Of a DNA stretch of 64,000 bases, positions 16,013 through 25,329 are shown piece after piece. This DNA is from Bacillota bacterium (GTDB lineage Bacteria > Bacillota > Clostridia > Oscillospirales > Acutalibacteraceae), in NCBI GenBank assembly GCA_023416955.1, contig JAEZGM010000023.1:9019-73018 (forward strand), given 5' to 3'. Position 1 is the stretch's first letter. Each line of letters starts with the position of its first letter. The position numbers were made by a program, and so were the translations under genes. The notes beneath the pieces are model-generated. The model made no database searches. It saw only the letters and a program-made list of their open reading frames with translations, and was not told the origin of the DNA.

Positions 16013-16930
16013 TTATGAAGCGGCGCTTGATTCCGCGTTATAATTGGGGTCAAAGTACGCGTGTTCGTCTTCCGCGGAAGTTGACAGGTCGAGCACACCC
16101 TTTTCTGTATCTTTGATCTTACCGGAATCCAGAATACTTTTGCCAAAACGGATTTTTTTGTCAAGATCGGAAGCAAGTCCCAGATTCATGGTAATCCGAT
16201 GATCGTAAACCACCGCGATCTCAAAAGATTTTGTCAGATTAATTTCCGTAACCTTTTCCAGTTTCGCTTCGGCAATCGCCGCTGTCAGGTTTTGAAAAGT
16301 ACTTTGCTGAGAGGTATCCGCATACTCTATCTTTTTACCAACTTCCGCTTTCGAAAGCGGAATCCCTTTAACCAGGGTTTGATTTTCCGGGGGCTTCGTC
16401 ACAAGCTCCAGTACTTTTCCGGAAGCCCCGATGATGGCATATTGGTTCTTGTATGCCACAACACCGCTGACGGGTTCCTCCGTAACGGAAATCATCACCC
16501 TTGCCGGAAGATGCCTGCTAACCTTCACGCTGCCGATGTAGGGCAGCTTTTGCAGAACTTTCTTCTGCGCGGAGGAAGTGTCCGCCAAAAACAGGTTTTC
16601 CCCTTTTTTGATGCCGGTTGTCTGCGTAATTTCCTCCGCAGAGTAGCGGGAAGTACCCGAAACGCTGATTGTGTCAATTTTAAACAGTACTGTAAGCGAA
16701 AGCGCGGCGGCAGCGGCGATTACCGTAAGCAAAACGAAGGAATAAAACAGCACAAGTGCACGCCGCCGCCGCCTTCGCCGGGTTTCTGCCCGGCGCTGCG
16801 GGCTGGCGTACTTTGTGCTTTGCCGGGCTGCCGGCTTTCCCTGATTTGTGGAAACGGGCCGGTATTCCCCACTGCTTTTATCGTAAACACGCGCAACGCC
16901 GCCGTTTTTCTTTCTAACTTCCTTTGCCAT
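16013..16930 (-). CDS. divIB: Cell division protein FtsQ/DivIB
   Basis: This 305-residue bitopic protein has a basic cytoplasmic part (residues 1-58, with a long Arg run), one membrane helix (ALVLFYSFVLLTVIAAAAAL, about 58-80), and an outside POTRA domain (IDTISVSGTSRYSAEEITQT, LPYIGSVKVSRHLPARVMI), then the FtsQ beta domain. It acts in the divisome with FtsL and FtsB/DivIC. GGAGGA lies eight bases before the ATG. Its place between murA and ftsZ agrees with the cluster order in many Clostridia. The tail after residue ~285 is acidic and Ala/Ser-rich. Confidence 0.88.
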   Translation of the reverse strand: MAKEVRKKNGGVARVYDKSSGEYRPVSTNQGKPAARQSTKYASPQRRAETRRRRRRRALVLFYSFVLLTVIAAAAALSLTVLFKIDTISVSGTSRYSAEEITQTTGIKKGENLFLADTSSAQKKVLQKLPYIGSVKVSRHLPARVMISVTEEPVSGVVAYKNQYAIIGASGKVLELVTKPPENQTLVKGIPLSKAEVGKKIEYADTSQQSTFQNLTAAIAEAKLEKVTEINLTKSFEIAVVYDHRITMNLGLASDLDKKIRFGKSILDSGKIKDTEKGVLDLSTSAEDEHAYFDPNYNAESSAAS

Positions 16931-16958
16931 TGTATAATTCCTCCGATTGCGTGCCGGG

Positions 16959-18212
16959 TCAGGTTCGGGTCACATGCGCTCCCAGCGAAGCCAGGCTGGC
17001 TTCCAGATTTTCATAGCCGCGGTCAAGATGCTTCAGCCCGGTAATTTCCGTCGTTCCCTCCGCCGCAAGGCCCGCGATCACCAGCGCCGCGCCGCCGCGC
17101 AGATCCGCCGCCTCAACCGGAGCGCCGGAAAGACGCGAAACTCCCTCGACAACAGCCACACGCCCCTCCACCTTGATATTGGCACCAAGACGAAGCAGTT
17201 CACCCACATGCTTGTAACGGTTTTCAAAAATATTCTCAACAAACATGCTGGTGCCCTCGGCAAGTGTGGTCATTGCCATGATCGGTGCCTGCGCATCGGT
17301 CGGGAAACCCGGATAGGGCATTGTCCGAATGCTTTTGATCCGCTTCAGCCGTTTCGGCGAAACAATCCGAAGCTTTTCACCGCTGATTTCAATTTTACAT
17401 CCCGATTCTTCAAATACGGGAAATACCGGAGCGAGATGATCAGCGATAATATTTCGAATTGTCAGCGTGCTGCCCGTAACGGCGGCAGCGGCAAGGTAGG
17501 TCGCGGCGGCTATGCGGTCGGGAATAACCTGATGCTCACAGCCGGAAAGGCGGCTGACGCCCTCAATGATAACCGTGCTTTCGCCCGCGCCTTGAATCTT
17601 CGCGCCACAGGCATTCAGAAAATCGGCCAAATCCCAAATTTCAGGTTCGCGCGCCGCATTGGTAACAATTGTGGTACCCTGCGCCCGCGCCGCCGCAATG
17701 ATGATATTCTCCGTTGCGCCCACACTCGGAAAAGACAGATTAATATACGCGGAATGAATGCCGTTTGGAACGCTGCACTCCAGACAGCCATGATCCTCGT
17801 GGATGATGACCCCCATCTTTCGGAGCGCGTCAAGATGCAGGTCAATCGGGCGCGGGCCAAGCTCACAGCCACCGGGGAACGACAAAACAGCCTCCCCCAT
17901 GCTGCTGATAATCGCGCCCAGAAAGACAATAGAAGAACGCATTTCCCTCATCAGGGAGTCGGGAATATCACTCTGATTTTCTCCGCGCGGATCGATGTAG
18001 ATATCGCTTCCGCTGCGGTCCGTGCGGCACCCCAAGTGGCGCAGAATCTTGAGGGACGTGTCCACATCCGACAGATTAGGGCAGTTATGTAAAACACATG
18101 GGCTGTCACACAAAAGAGCCGCTGCCATCAGCGGTAAAGTGCTGTTCTTTGCTCCGTGGACTGCAATTTCCCCCTCCAATTGGTTCGGTCCGTGAATAAT
18201 CAGTTCTGACAT
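16959..18212 (-). CDS. murA: UDP-N-acetylglucosamine 1-carboxyvinyltransferase MurA
   Basis: This 417-residue enzyme makes the first committed step of peptidoglycan synthesis, adding enolpyruvate from PEP to UDP-GlcNAc. The N-terminus shows GPNQLEGEIAVHGAKNSTLP with the conserved Lys-Asn, and the catalytic loop is SFPGGCELGPRPIDLH, with the Cys that binds PEP and fosfomycin. PTDAQAPIMAMTTLAEG is the conserved second-domain motif. GGGGGTG precedes the ATG. In most bacteria murA is outside the dcw cluster; here it sits between murG and divIB, where murB is often found. Confidence 0.96.
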   Translation of the reverse strand: MSELIIHGPNQLEGEIAVHGAKNSTLPLMAAALLCDSPCVLHNCPNLSDVDTSLKILRHLGCRTDRSGSDIYIDPRGENQSDIPDSLMREMRSSIVFLGAIISSMGEAVLSFPGGCELGPRPIDLHLDALRKMGVIIHEDHGCLECSVPNGIHSAYINLSFPSVGATENIIIAAARAQGTTIVTNAAREPEIWDLADFLNACGAKIQGAGESTVIIEGVSRLSGCEHQVIPDRIAAATYLAAAAVTGSTLTIRNIIADHLAPVFPVFEESGCKIEISGEKLRIVSPKRLKRIKSIRTMPYPGFPTDAQAPIMAMTTLAEGTSMFVENIFENRYKHVGELLRLGANIKVEGRVAVVEGVSRLSGAPVEAADLRGGAALVIAGLAAEGTTEITGLKHLDRGYENLEASLASLGAHVTRT

Positions 18213-18274
18213 AGAAGCACCCCCACATTTTCTAATATTATACTATGCGGGGTTTTTCATTGCTGTGATTGCTT

Positions 18275-19399
18275 TCATTTTGACTCTGACAGAACGTCCT
18301 TCATAACCTGGTAAATGCGTTCATTCGCATCGGTAATTCCCATTTTTCTTGCGTTCGCGCCCAACTTTGTTACAGTGTCGCGGTCAGCGAAAAGCTCATC
18401 GACCTTGGCACAAAGCACGGCGCCGGTCAGGTCCTTTTCTTCTATCATCACCGCGGCATCGCGCGAAACAAGCGCCATGGCGTTATGATACTGATGATTT
18501 TCAGCCACATTCGGCGAGGGAATCAGAATGGAGGCCTTACCCTGTGCCTGGAGCTCGCTGAGCGTAATCGCGCCGGCACGGCAGATCACAAGATCGGCAG
18601 CCGCCAGACATTCCGGCATATTGTCAATATATTCGCGGATATCAAGATTGTGATGCTTTTGGGGATCATATCCCTTCTGCTTCAGCAAATCGGGCAGCCA
18701 CTTTCCCCACTGCCCATAACCGTGAATATGCTGGAACCTCCCGCTTTTCGCGCTCTGCACCAGCAACTCGGCCATTGCTTCGTTGATCGTTCTGGCGCCA
18801 AGGCTGCCGCCGAACGAAAGAATGACCGGGCGCTCGTCCAAACCAAGCGATTTTCTTGCTGCCGCGTGCTGCGCACGAAGTACAGCCGGACGAATCGGAT
18901 TGCCGGTCAGAACACAGTTGGCCGATGCTTCAAGATATTTCTTTGCGTCTTCCACCGCAAGCATCGTGCGGTTCGCGTGCTTCGAAAGCATTTTGTTCGT
19001 TACACCGGGGAACGCGTTCTGTTCGTGAATCACACAGGGAATCCCCAATTTCATGGCTTCGCGGATTACCGGCCCCGCCACATAGCCGCCCGTTCCCACG
19101 CAGATATCCGGTTTGAATTCACGCAGAATACTGCGCGACTCTTTTGTGGAAGTAAACACATGAACGACGGTCTTCACATTGCGTTTCAGGTTTTTCCAGC
19201 TTAATTTACGCTGAAAACCAGAAATGGTAATGCTTTTAAAATCAAAGCCCGCTGCCGGAACAAGCCGTTCCTCCATACCGCCCTTTGCACCGATGTAAAG
19301 AATCTGTGCATCGGGCTCGCGCTCGTGCAGGTATCCCGCGATGGCAAGTGCCGGGTTGATATGGCCTGCGGTGCCGCCGCCGGCAAATAAAACTCTCAT
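18275..19399 (-). CDS. murG: MurG glycosyltransferase
   Basis: The 374-residue peripheral-membrane enzyme adds GlcNAc to lipid I to make lipid II. MRVLFAGGGTAGHINPALAI is the N-terminal G-loop. LSFGGSLGARTINEAM is the third G-loop of the C-terminal Rossmann domain. VICRAGAITLSELQAQGKAS and IPSPNVAENHQYHNAM bind the UDP-GlcNAc. GAGGG precedes the ATG. It lies between ftsW and murA in the dcw operon. Confidence 0.97.
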   Translation of the reverse strand: MRVLFAGGGTAGHINPALAIAGYLHEREPDAQILYIGAKGGMEERLVPAAGFDFKSITISGFQRKLSWKNLKRNVKTVVHVFTSTKESRSILREFKPDICVGTGGYVAGPVIREAMKLGIPCVIHEQNAFPGVTNKMLSKHANRTMLAVEDAKKYLEASANCVLTGNPIRPAVLRAQHAAARKSLGLDERPVILSFGGSLGARTINEAMAELLVQSAKSGRFQHIHGYGQWGKWLPDLLKQKGYDPQKHHNLDIREYIDNMPECLAAADLVICRAGAITLSELQAQGKASILIPSPNVAENHQYHNAMALVSRDAAVMIEEKDLTGAVLCAKVDELFADRDTVTKLGANARKMGITDANERIYQVMKDVLSESK

Positions 19400-19475
19400 A
19401 ATGATCCCTCTTTAATCTATGCTGTAAACATATCGGTTTTTATTGGAAATTATTTAGCTTTTCGCCTGATTCAGC

Positions 19476-20717
19476 CTAAGTTTTTTCGATTGAGGACGTT
19501 CGCGAAATAGAGAGCACAATGCCCATTTCCGCCAGAAGAATGACCAGCGACGTACCCCCATAGCTGAAAAACGGCAAACTAATACCGGTATTCGGAATCG
19601 TGTTCGTTACAACCGCGATATTCAGAACCACCTGCAGTCCGACCTGCATCACGAGGCCGATACCGAGCAGCATACCGAATTTGTCCTTTGCTTTCAGCGA
19701 AATCGTGATGCCGCGCCAAACCAGCATAGCGAAAAGAATAATAATGATGAGCGCGCCGATAAATCCGAGCTCCTCGCAGACGATGGCGAAAATAAAGTCA
19801 TTCTGCGGTTCGGGAAGATACAGGTATTTCTGCCGTGACTGCCCAAGCCCCAAGCCGAGCAGCCCGCCGGAACCGATGGCGTACAGTGACTGGCGCGTCT
19901 GCCAGGTATCCTCCATCAATGCTTTGCTCACGGTGCTGAAAGGGTCAAGCCAAGCCACGATACGGTCATTCGCATAGCTGAATTTCTTGGCGAATAAAAC
20001 AAGATATACGACAGCCGCTCCCACAGCGCCGCCCGCGACGCCAAACCAGCGCAGCCGCACACCGCCGATAAACAACATGATAAAGGCGAGAACAACTAAA
20101 ATAACCGTCGCCGACACATGGGGTTCCAGGATCAGCAGTCCCGCTGTCGACCCCAAAATCAAAAGGTAGGGTAGTACTCCGTAGCGGAACGTGTCCATCC
20201 GGTGGAAATTCAGGGAAATCAAGTGCGCAAAGATCAGCACAATCGCAAATTTAGCGAGTTCTGAAGGCTGGAACTGCCCGAGAGGCCCAAGACTGATCCA
20301 GCGGTGCACGCCGTTGATCTTCGTAGTAAATAAAACAAGTACCATAAAAGCGTAAGAAATCAGCAACATCGGAATGGCCATCTTATGAAGATGGTGATAA
20401 TCAAAATAAGAAATTGCAATCATTGCCGCAACACCCAGGACAGCGTTGATCAGCTGGCGGCTGATAAAATAGTAGCTGCTGCCATGCCGATATAAAGCAT
20501 TTGCAAAGCTTGCGGAAAACATCATAACCAGTCCGATAATCACCAGCGTTAATACGAGAAATAGGAAAGGCAAATCCATTCCCGAACGCGCGGAAAACAT
20601 GCGAAATTTTTTCCGTAGCCCCCGTTTTTTCGGGGGGCTCTTCTTATCTGCATTTCCCGCATTTGCCGGTTCACCGCGCACCGGGGCATTGCTCTGCCTG
20701 CCATTTGTATTAGCCAT
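19476..20717 (-). CDS. ftsW: SEDS family peptidoglycan polymerase FtsW
   Basis: The 413-residue protein has about ten membrane helices after a basic, disordered N-terminus (residues 1-45). SEDS signatures include QPSELAKFAIVLIFAHLIS with the conserved region before helix 4, the SRQKYLYLPEPQNDFIFAIV loop, and NTGISLPFFSYGGTSLVIL near the C-terminus. The position between mraY and murG makes FtsW more likely than RodA. AGGAGGGG precedes the ATG. It acts with the class B PBP encoded upstream at 22415-24631. Confidence 0.93.
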   Translation of the reverse strand: MANTNGRQSNAPVRGEPANAGNADKKSPPKKRGLRKKFRMFSARSGMDLPFLFLVLTLVIIGLVMMFSASFANALYRHGSSYYFISRQLINAVLGVAAMIAISYFDYHHLHKMAIPMLLISYAFMVLVLFTTKINGVHRWISLGPLGQFQPSELAKFAIVLIFAHLISLNFHRMDTFRYGVLPYLLILGSTAGLLILEPHVSATVILVVLAFIMLFIGGVRLRWFGVAGGAVGAAVVYLVLFAKKFSYANDRIVAWLDPFSTVSKALMEDTWQTRQSLYAIGSGGLLGLGLGQSRQKYLYLPEPQNDFIFAIVCEELGFIGALIIIILFAMLVWRGITISLKAKDKFGMLLGIGLVMQVGLQVVLNIAVVTNTIPNTGISLPFFSYGGTSLVILLAEMGIVLSISRTSSIEKT

Positions 20718-20816
20718 TTTTTCCCCTCCTGAACGGCAAACGATACTCTTAATTAAAGCACATCACAGCAAAGTTTTTTGTCAGTTTTTGAACGGTATTA
20801 AACGTGACAATTGATA

Positions 20817-21815
20817 TTAAAGCACACTGGCGATTACCGCCGCACCGAACACCACTGTCACAAGGCTGAACGAAACACAGATTTTGACCTCGCTCCAGCC
20901 GCACATTTCAAAATGATGATGAATCGGACTCATTTTGAACAGGCGTTTTCCGTGGGTCGCCTTAAAATATGTCACCTGCAGCACGACGGAAAGGATTTCG
21001 CAAATATAAACAATACCGAGCGGCACAAGCAGGATTGGCATATTGATACCGAAGCCGAGCGCACAGACCATACCGCCGAGGAACAGGGAACCGGTATCCC
21101 CCATAAAAACCTTTGCCGGGTTAAAGTTCCAAATCAAAAATCCCAGGCATCCGCCCGCCGTTGCCGCTGCAACAATATCCATCCCGTTGACGCTGAGGAT
21201 ACCCGCCAGCAGCAGGAAAAACAACGCGACGAAAAAAGTAACCGATCCGTTCAGGCCGTCGATACCGTCGGTAAAATTGACCGCATTGACCATGGCGACA
21301 ATGCCCAGAAAAGCAATAATCCAGTACCAGATACCGAGATTTACACCGCCGACAAACGGAACCATCGTGGTTGTACCCGCGCCGGCCAAATACAGGGAAT
21401 ACAGGTAAGCGCCGGCCACTAAAAACTGCAAAACAAGCTTTTGCTTCACATTTAAACCAAGATTGCGCTTTTTCACGACCTTGATATAGTCGTCAAAGAA
21501 CCCGATTGCGCCAAAGCCCAGCGCCATCAGCAAACCGCCGATCAGCTTTGTGCGCATCAGTGTATCCAACGCGCTTTGATTGGACGCAGCAAAATAAATG
21601 GGCAGACAGACCGCACTGGCTACAAAAATGCCAATGATGAACATAAATCCGCCCATAGTCGGTGTGCCGCTCTTTTTCTGATGCCATTTCGGCCCGACTT
21701 CCCTGATTGTCTGCCCAAAATTAATTTTGTGCAGATACGGCACCATCCATTTACCCAGAAGCGCCGTAACGCCAAAGGAAATAACCGCCGCCGCCAGCGT
21801 CCAAATTGAATTCAT
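20817..21815 (-). CDS. mraY: Phospho-MurNAc-pentapeptide translocase MraY
   Basis: This 332-residue integral membrane enzyme makes lipid I from UDP-MurNAc-pentapeptide and undecaprenyl phosphate. The motifs are KKSGTPTMGGFMFI, GFFDDYIKVVKKRNLG (the aspartate pair), NAVNFTDGIDGLNGSV and the MSPIHHHFEMCGWSE loop near the C-terminus. The ATG at 21815 is preferred to an in-frame GTG at 21830 because the GGTGG ribosome site is 11 bases before the ATG and overlaps the GTG. A perfect GC hairpin stands in the 76-base gap upstream. Confidence 0.96.
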   Translation of the reverse strand: MNSIWTLAAAVISFGVTALLGKWMVPYLHKINFGQTIREVGPKWHQKKSGTPTMGGFMFIIGIFVASAVCLPIYFAASNQSALDTLMRTKLIGGLLMALGFGAIGFFDDYIKVVKKRNLGLNVKQKLVLQFLVAGAYLYSLYLAGAGTTTMVPFVGGVNLGIWYWIIAFLGIVAMVNAVNFTDGIDGLNGSVTFFVALFFLLLAGILSVNGMDIVAAATAGGCLGFLIWNFNPAKVFMGDTGSLFLGGMVCALGFGINMPILLVPLGIVYICEILSVVLQVTYFKATHGKRLFKMSPIHHHFEMCGWSEVKICVSFSLVTVVFGAAVIASVL

Positions 21816-21842
21816 ATGTTCTGACTCCACCTTTTCTGATTT

Positions 21843-21864
21843 TGCGCCGGAATTTTCCGGCGCA
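21843..21864. repeat. Perfect GC hairpin upstream of mraY
   Basis: TGCGCCGGAA-tt-TTCCGGCGCA is a 10-bp stem with no T-run in the direction of transcription. It may be an mRNA stability or attenuation structure between the Mur-ligase-like fragment and mraY. Confidence 0.5.
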
Positions 21865-21891
21865 TTTCACATCATTATAGCACAATGATCC

Positions 21892-22392
21892 TCAGTTTTT
21901 AACCCCTGTAAAGTCCATCCGGTTCAATGCGTCCAGCGTTTCTGCAAAGGGTACGCCCGCCGCGCAGGCTGCCGCGGCAGCGGCAAGGCTCTCTTTCGCC
22001 CATTGCGCGCCGCCTGTCATCAGCTTGACACGGCCAATCACCCCTACCACGACCAATTCGAAGGCCAGGCAATTTTCCTGTGTAAGGCGAATGTTGCGCG
22101 CCGTAAAATCGGCACTGTCACTCGAAAGAGAATATGTCACTGGGGAAAGCGCAGAAAGCGCGGAATTGTTCACGGTTTCAAATTCGGCCACACAGATTTC
22201 AAATTCTGCCGCATGATCGGGAATCACCCCGTCACAAAGCAGCAGTACAGTAGGCTGCTCATCCGGAAGCTTGGCTTCCCCCACGCGTGCGGCGCGAAAA
22301 TGAGCGCGGCCGCTCAGGCGGAATATTTCCTGCAGAATAGAGATAGTATGCCCGCTTTTATCACTGACAGCAATCAATTTTCCTGAATGCAT
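21892..22392 (-). CDS. Degenerate Mur-ligase-like protein (murE/murF position)
   Basis: The product is 166 residues, with GAGGG five bases before the ATG. It has no P-loop (GxxGKT/S) anywhere. Residues about 85-160 resemble the end of the central domain of MurE/MurF ligases: an ETVNNSALSAL stretch, then DFTARNIRLTQENCLAFELV, then RVKLMTGGAQWAKESLAAAA, then GVPFAETLDALNRMDF. Complete Mur ligases are 430-500 residues. It lies 22 bases after the PBP gene, exactly where murE and murF stand in other dcw clusters. I infer a decayed or repurposed ligase. The open frame and intact ribosome site argue that it is still expressed. The family link is my reading of the pattern, not a search result. Confidence 0.55.
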   Translation of the reverse strand: MHSGKLIAVSDKSGHTISILQEIFRLSGRAHFRAARVGEAKLPDEQPTVLLLCDGVIPDHAAEFEICVAEFETVNNSALSALSPVTYSLSSDSADFTARNIRLTQENCLAFELVVVGVIGRVKLMTGGAQWAKESLAAAAAACAAGVPFAETLDALNRMDFTGVKN

Positions 22393-22414
22393 AAACGCCC
22401 TCTTTCCTCTTGCG

Positions 22415-24631
22415 TTATCCCACCTGATCCGGTTCGATGAATCCAACCGTAACCACCGTACCCGGCGCAACCTTTGTGCCCGCAGCAATACTCTGCGAGT
22501 TGGAAATCGGATTCGTGCCGGTCAGTGCGGCGCCGGTAATGCTGATATTGATACCCGCATTCGAAGCGGCTTTGTTTGTGTTGGCGAGCGTCATACCGGT
22601 CAGGTTTGGTACCGTCACATCGGTTGACGAACCGGAATCATCCGTAAACAGCACCACGGTGCCATTCTGTGGAATGCTCTTGCCCGGTTCCGGAACCTGC
22701 GAAATGATGGTCTTTCCGTTGCCGTAGACCTTCGGTACGAGTTTGCTCTTTGTCAGCGCATTTTTGGCGTCAGCAACCGATTTGCTGATTACATCCGGCG
22801 TACTGGTGTCGAGCTTCTCCAGCTCCGTCGGCGTATATTTGCGCTGTACGCCGAGGTAGGGCAGAATTTCTTCCATTGTCTTTGCGAAGGTAGGCCCGGC
22901 GACGGCACTGCCGTAGTAGCTGTCGCCGTGCGGCTCGTCATAATAAACCAACATGATGATCTGCGGGTCGTCAGCCGGGGCAAAGCCGCAGTAGGAAGCG
23001 ATGTACTCATCTTTACCGGTCTTAACCTTGACTTCCGTCTTCTGAGAAGTACCCGTTTTACCGCCCACACGGTAGCCGGGCAGGTAACCGTTCTTCGCTG
23101 TACCGGTCGTCGCGTTTTGCTGCAGAATCGCAGCCATACGTTTGGAAGTATCGTTGGAAATCACCTGACGCTTCGGCGTCGTATCGGTTGTTTTTACGAT
23201 ATTCCCGCTGTCGTCCAGTATCTGTGCGACCACATGCGGCTGCACGATGTAGCCGCCGTTCACAACCGCGGCCACCGCGGTAACCATCTGAATCGGCGTG
23301 ACACTGTTCGTCTGCCCGAAAGCGGCGACCGAGAGGTCGAGTATGCTCATGTTATTTGCTGTATAATACTGGCTGCGCCCTTCACCCGGCAGGTCGATTC
23401 CCGTCTTCTGGGTAAGCCCGAACGCGTCGAAATATTTGAAGAAGCGGTCGGCGCCCAGTTTTTGCCCGACCTGCATGAACACAACATTACTGGAATTGCA
23501 GATTCCCTGTGCAAAAGTCAAATGGCCAAACCCGCCGTGCTTCCAGTCATGGACGACCTGCCCGCTGATTGTCAGGGAGTCAGGGCAGTTAAACGGGGTA
23601 TTTTCCGTTACAAGTCCCTCTTCCATGGCGGCCGAACCGGTGATTGTTTTAAAAACGGAACCGGGGTGATATGTATCGCCTACCATCTTATTGCGCCACT
23701 GTTTATCCTGCGCGGCACGAAGTTCTTTCGTCCGCTCCTCGCCCTGCGGCATCGACGCTACTTTGGCGGCTTCCGTCGGATCGGAAATCGCGAACGGATT
23801 ATTCGGGTCAAAAGCGCCGGAGACTGCCATACCCAGAATGGCGCCGGTTTTCACATTCATGACAATTGCACCGCCGCGCTCGCCAACCTTATTCTTCTGA
23901 ACACCCTCAGCAAGGTTTTCTTCCAGAAAATGCTGCACAACCTCGTCAATCGTCAGTACGAGGCTGTCGCCGTTTTTCGATTCCACCTTCTGCTCATACT
24001 GGAACGGCATATCGGTGCCGATGGCGTTTTTCGCTGTTACCAGCTTGCCGGAAACACCGGTCAATACGCTGTCATACTTCTGTTCCACCCCGGCAAGGCC
24101 CTGACTGTCGGAGCCGGTAAAGCCGAGCACGGTGGAAGCGAATGCACCGTACGGGTAATACCGCTTGTAATCCTCAAGCAGGCGGATTCCGCTCTCAATT
24201 TTATGATCGCTTTTAAATTTCAGGATTTCGTCCTTGACATCGGTCTCAACGCCGCGTTTCAACACGCTATAATAGCTTTTCTTCTTACTCTGCTCTAAAA
24301 TTTTATCCTTGTCTATCCCAAGTATTTCAGAAAGGCCGGACGCGATAACATCGCGGTTCTTATCCGTAATAAACGCCGGTTCAAGAACGACCTGCCATAC
24401 GGTGGCGCTCTTCGCCAGCGGTTTCATGTTTACGTCGTAAATGGTGCCGCGCTGGGCGCTGAGCGACGTCTCCTGCGTCTGGTTTTCCACCGCCATGGTA
24501 TGCAGTTTTTCCCCGTCAACCAACTGCAGCCGGATCAAGCTGACAATGATCGCGCCAAAGCCAATCAAATTCAGCGCCACAAGCAGAAAAGTTGTGCGGC
24601 GCCACATACGGATTGTTGTACCTTTTGCCAT
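22415..24631 (-). CDS. Class B penicillin-binding protein with PASTA domains (SpoVD/PBP2 type)
   Basis: The 738-residue transpeptidase has a single N-terminal membrane helix (LLVALNLIGFGAIIVSLI, about 15-32), a dimerisation domain (SLSAQRGTIYDVNMKPLAKS), and the transpeptidase domain with SxxK (HPGSVFKTITG), SxN (ICNSSNVVF) and KTG (VGGKTGTSQK). Two PASTA domains close the C-terminus (from about residues 610 and 675). GGAGGA lies six bases before the ATG at 24631. It crosslinks septal peptidoglycan with FtsW. In Firmicutes this slot holds pbpB or spoVD; the C-terminal PASTA pair does not decide between them. Confidence 0.93.
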   Translation of the reverse strand: MAKGTTIRMWRRTTFLLVALNLIGFGAIIVSLIRLQLVDGEKLHTMAVENQTQETSLSAQRGTIYDVNMKPLAKSATVWQVVLEPAFITDKNRDVIASGLSEILGIDKDKILEQSKKKSYYSVLKRGVETDVKDEILKFKSDHKIESGIRLLEDYKRYYPYGAFASTVLGFTGSDSQGLAGVEQKYDSVLTGVSGKLVTAKNAIGTDMPFQYEQKVESKNGDSLVLTIDEVVQHFLEENLAEGVQKNKVGERGGAIVMNVKTGAILGMAVSGAFDPNNPFAISDPTEAAKVASMPQGEERTKELRAAQDKQWRNKMVGDTYHPGSVFKTITGSAAMEEGLVTENTPFNCPDSLTISGQVVHDWKHGGFGHLTFAQGICNSSNVVFMQVGQKLGADRFFKYFDAFGLTQKTGIDLPGEGRSQYYTANNMSILDLSVAAFGQTNSVTPIQMVTAVAAVVNGGYIVQPHVVAQILDDSGNIVKTTDTTPKRQVISNDTSKRMAAILQQNATTGTAKNGYLPGYRVGGKTGTSQKTEVKVKTGKDEYIASYCGFAPADDPQIIMLVYYDEPHGDSYYGSAVAGPTFAKTMEEILPYLGVQRKYTPTELEKLDTSTPDVISKSVADAKNALTKSKLVPKVYGNGKTIISQVPEPGKSIPQNGTVVLFTDDSGSSTDVTVPNLTGMTLANTNKAASNAGINISITGAALTGTNPISNSQSIAAGTKVAPGTVVTVGFIEPDQVG

Positions 24632-24803
24632 TTCAGTTCCTCCAGAAGTCACAGCACGGCGGTCTGCCGCAGCATTCTGCCGTGGCGTTGGAATGCACCG
24701 TTACAAAAATGAGAGTCAAGATCAGCTCTCAACTCTCTTCTCACTACCTAACCAAACAGCATAAGAAATTTGGATAGTAATACTTATTTATCAGTAATTT
24801 CGA

Positions 24804-25301
24804 TTATGACAGCAATTGAACAATTGTGTCCCACAGCGAAGCCAGCCAGTTCTGCGAGGCGTCGCTGTGCACGACTTGTGTCTTATCCCCTTTGGAGAGC
24901 GCAATCGGCTCAACCTGGCTTTGCTCAATCTTTTTCATTCCGAGTTTATCGGTGGCATAGCTTTCCACTGCCTGCAGCGAGAGCCGGGAGTCGGATTTCA
25001 TTTTCAGCTGCGTGTAAACGCTTTCGCTTTCATTCAGCGTTTTGGTTGCAGCGTTCGTCCGCTCGGTCAATTCCGTGAGCTGCACCTGACCGTATACGAT
25101 GGTACCGACAACGCCGAGCATAATCATCAGGGAGAGAAAAGCGGAGACCGCTTTGATCGGATTTACCCGGGAACGGCGGTTCTGTTCAAGTTTTTCTTTC
25201 GGAAGTTCGATGATGTTGCTTTGTTTTTGGGGTGCCTCCTGCTGACGCTTCGGCTCAAACAACGCGAAATCATACGCTTCGCTGCTCTTCTGAGATGCCA
25301 T
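24804..25301 (-). CDS. ftsL: FtsL-like divisome protein
   Basis: The 165-residue bitopic protein has a charged cytoplasmic part (residues 1-47), one membrane helix (AVSAFLSLMIMLGVVGTIVYG), and an outside coiled coil (TELTERTNAATKTLNESESVY), then the short LQAVESYATDKLGMKKIEQ motif typical of FtsL. The C-terminal tail is longer than usual. The ATG at 25301 has GGGAGTGG six bases upstream; an in-frame TTG at 25316 is less likely. Position between rsmH and the PBP supports ftsL despite low sequence conservation in the family. Confidence 0.82.
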   Translation of the reverse strand: MASQKSSEAYDFALFEPKRQQEAPQKQSNIIELPKEKLEQNRRSRVNPIKAVSAFLSLMIMLGVVGTIVYGQVQLTELTERTNAATKTLNESESVYTQLKMKSDSRLSLQAVESYATDKLGMKKIEQSQVEPIALSKGDKTQVVHSDASQNWLASLWDTIVQLLS

Positions 25302-25329
25302 GTTTTCCACTCCCAATCATTTCAGATTT

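Noticed and set aside
22928..24298. A long open frame antisense to the penicillin-binding protein (also 16947-18092 antisense to murA)
   Set aside because: Both are shadows of real genes in GC-biased coding DNA. They have no ribosome site and basic, low-complexity translations.
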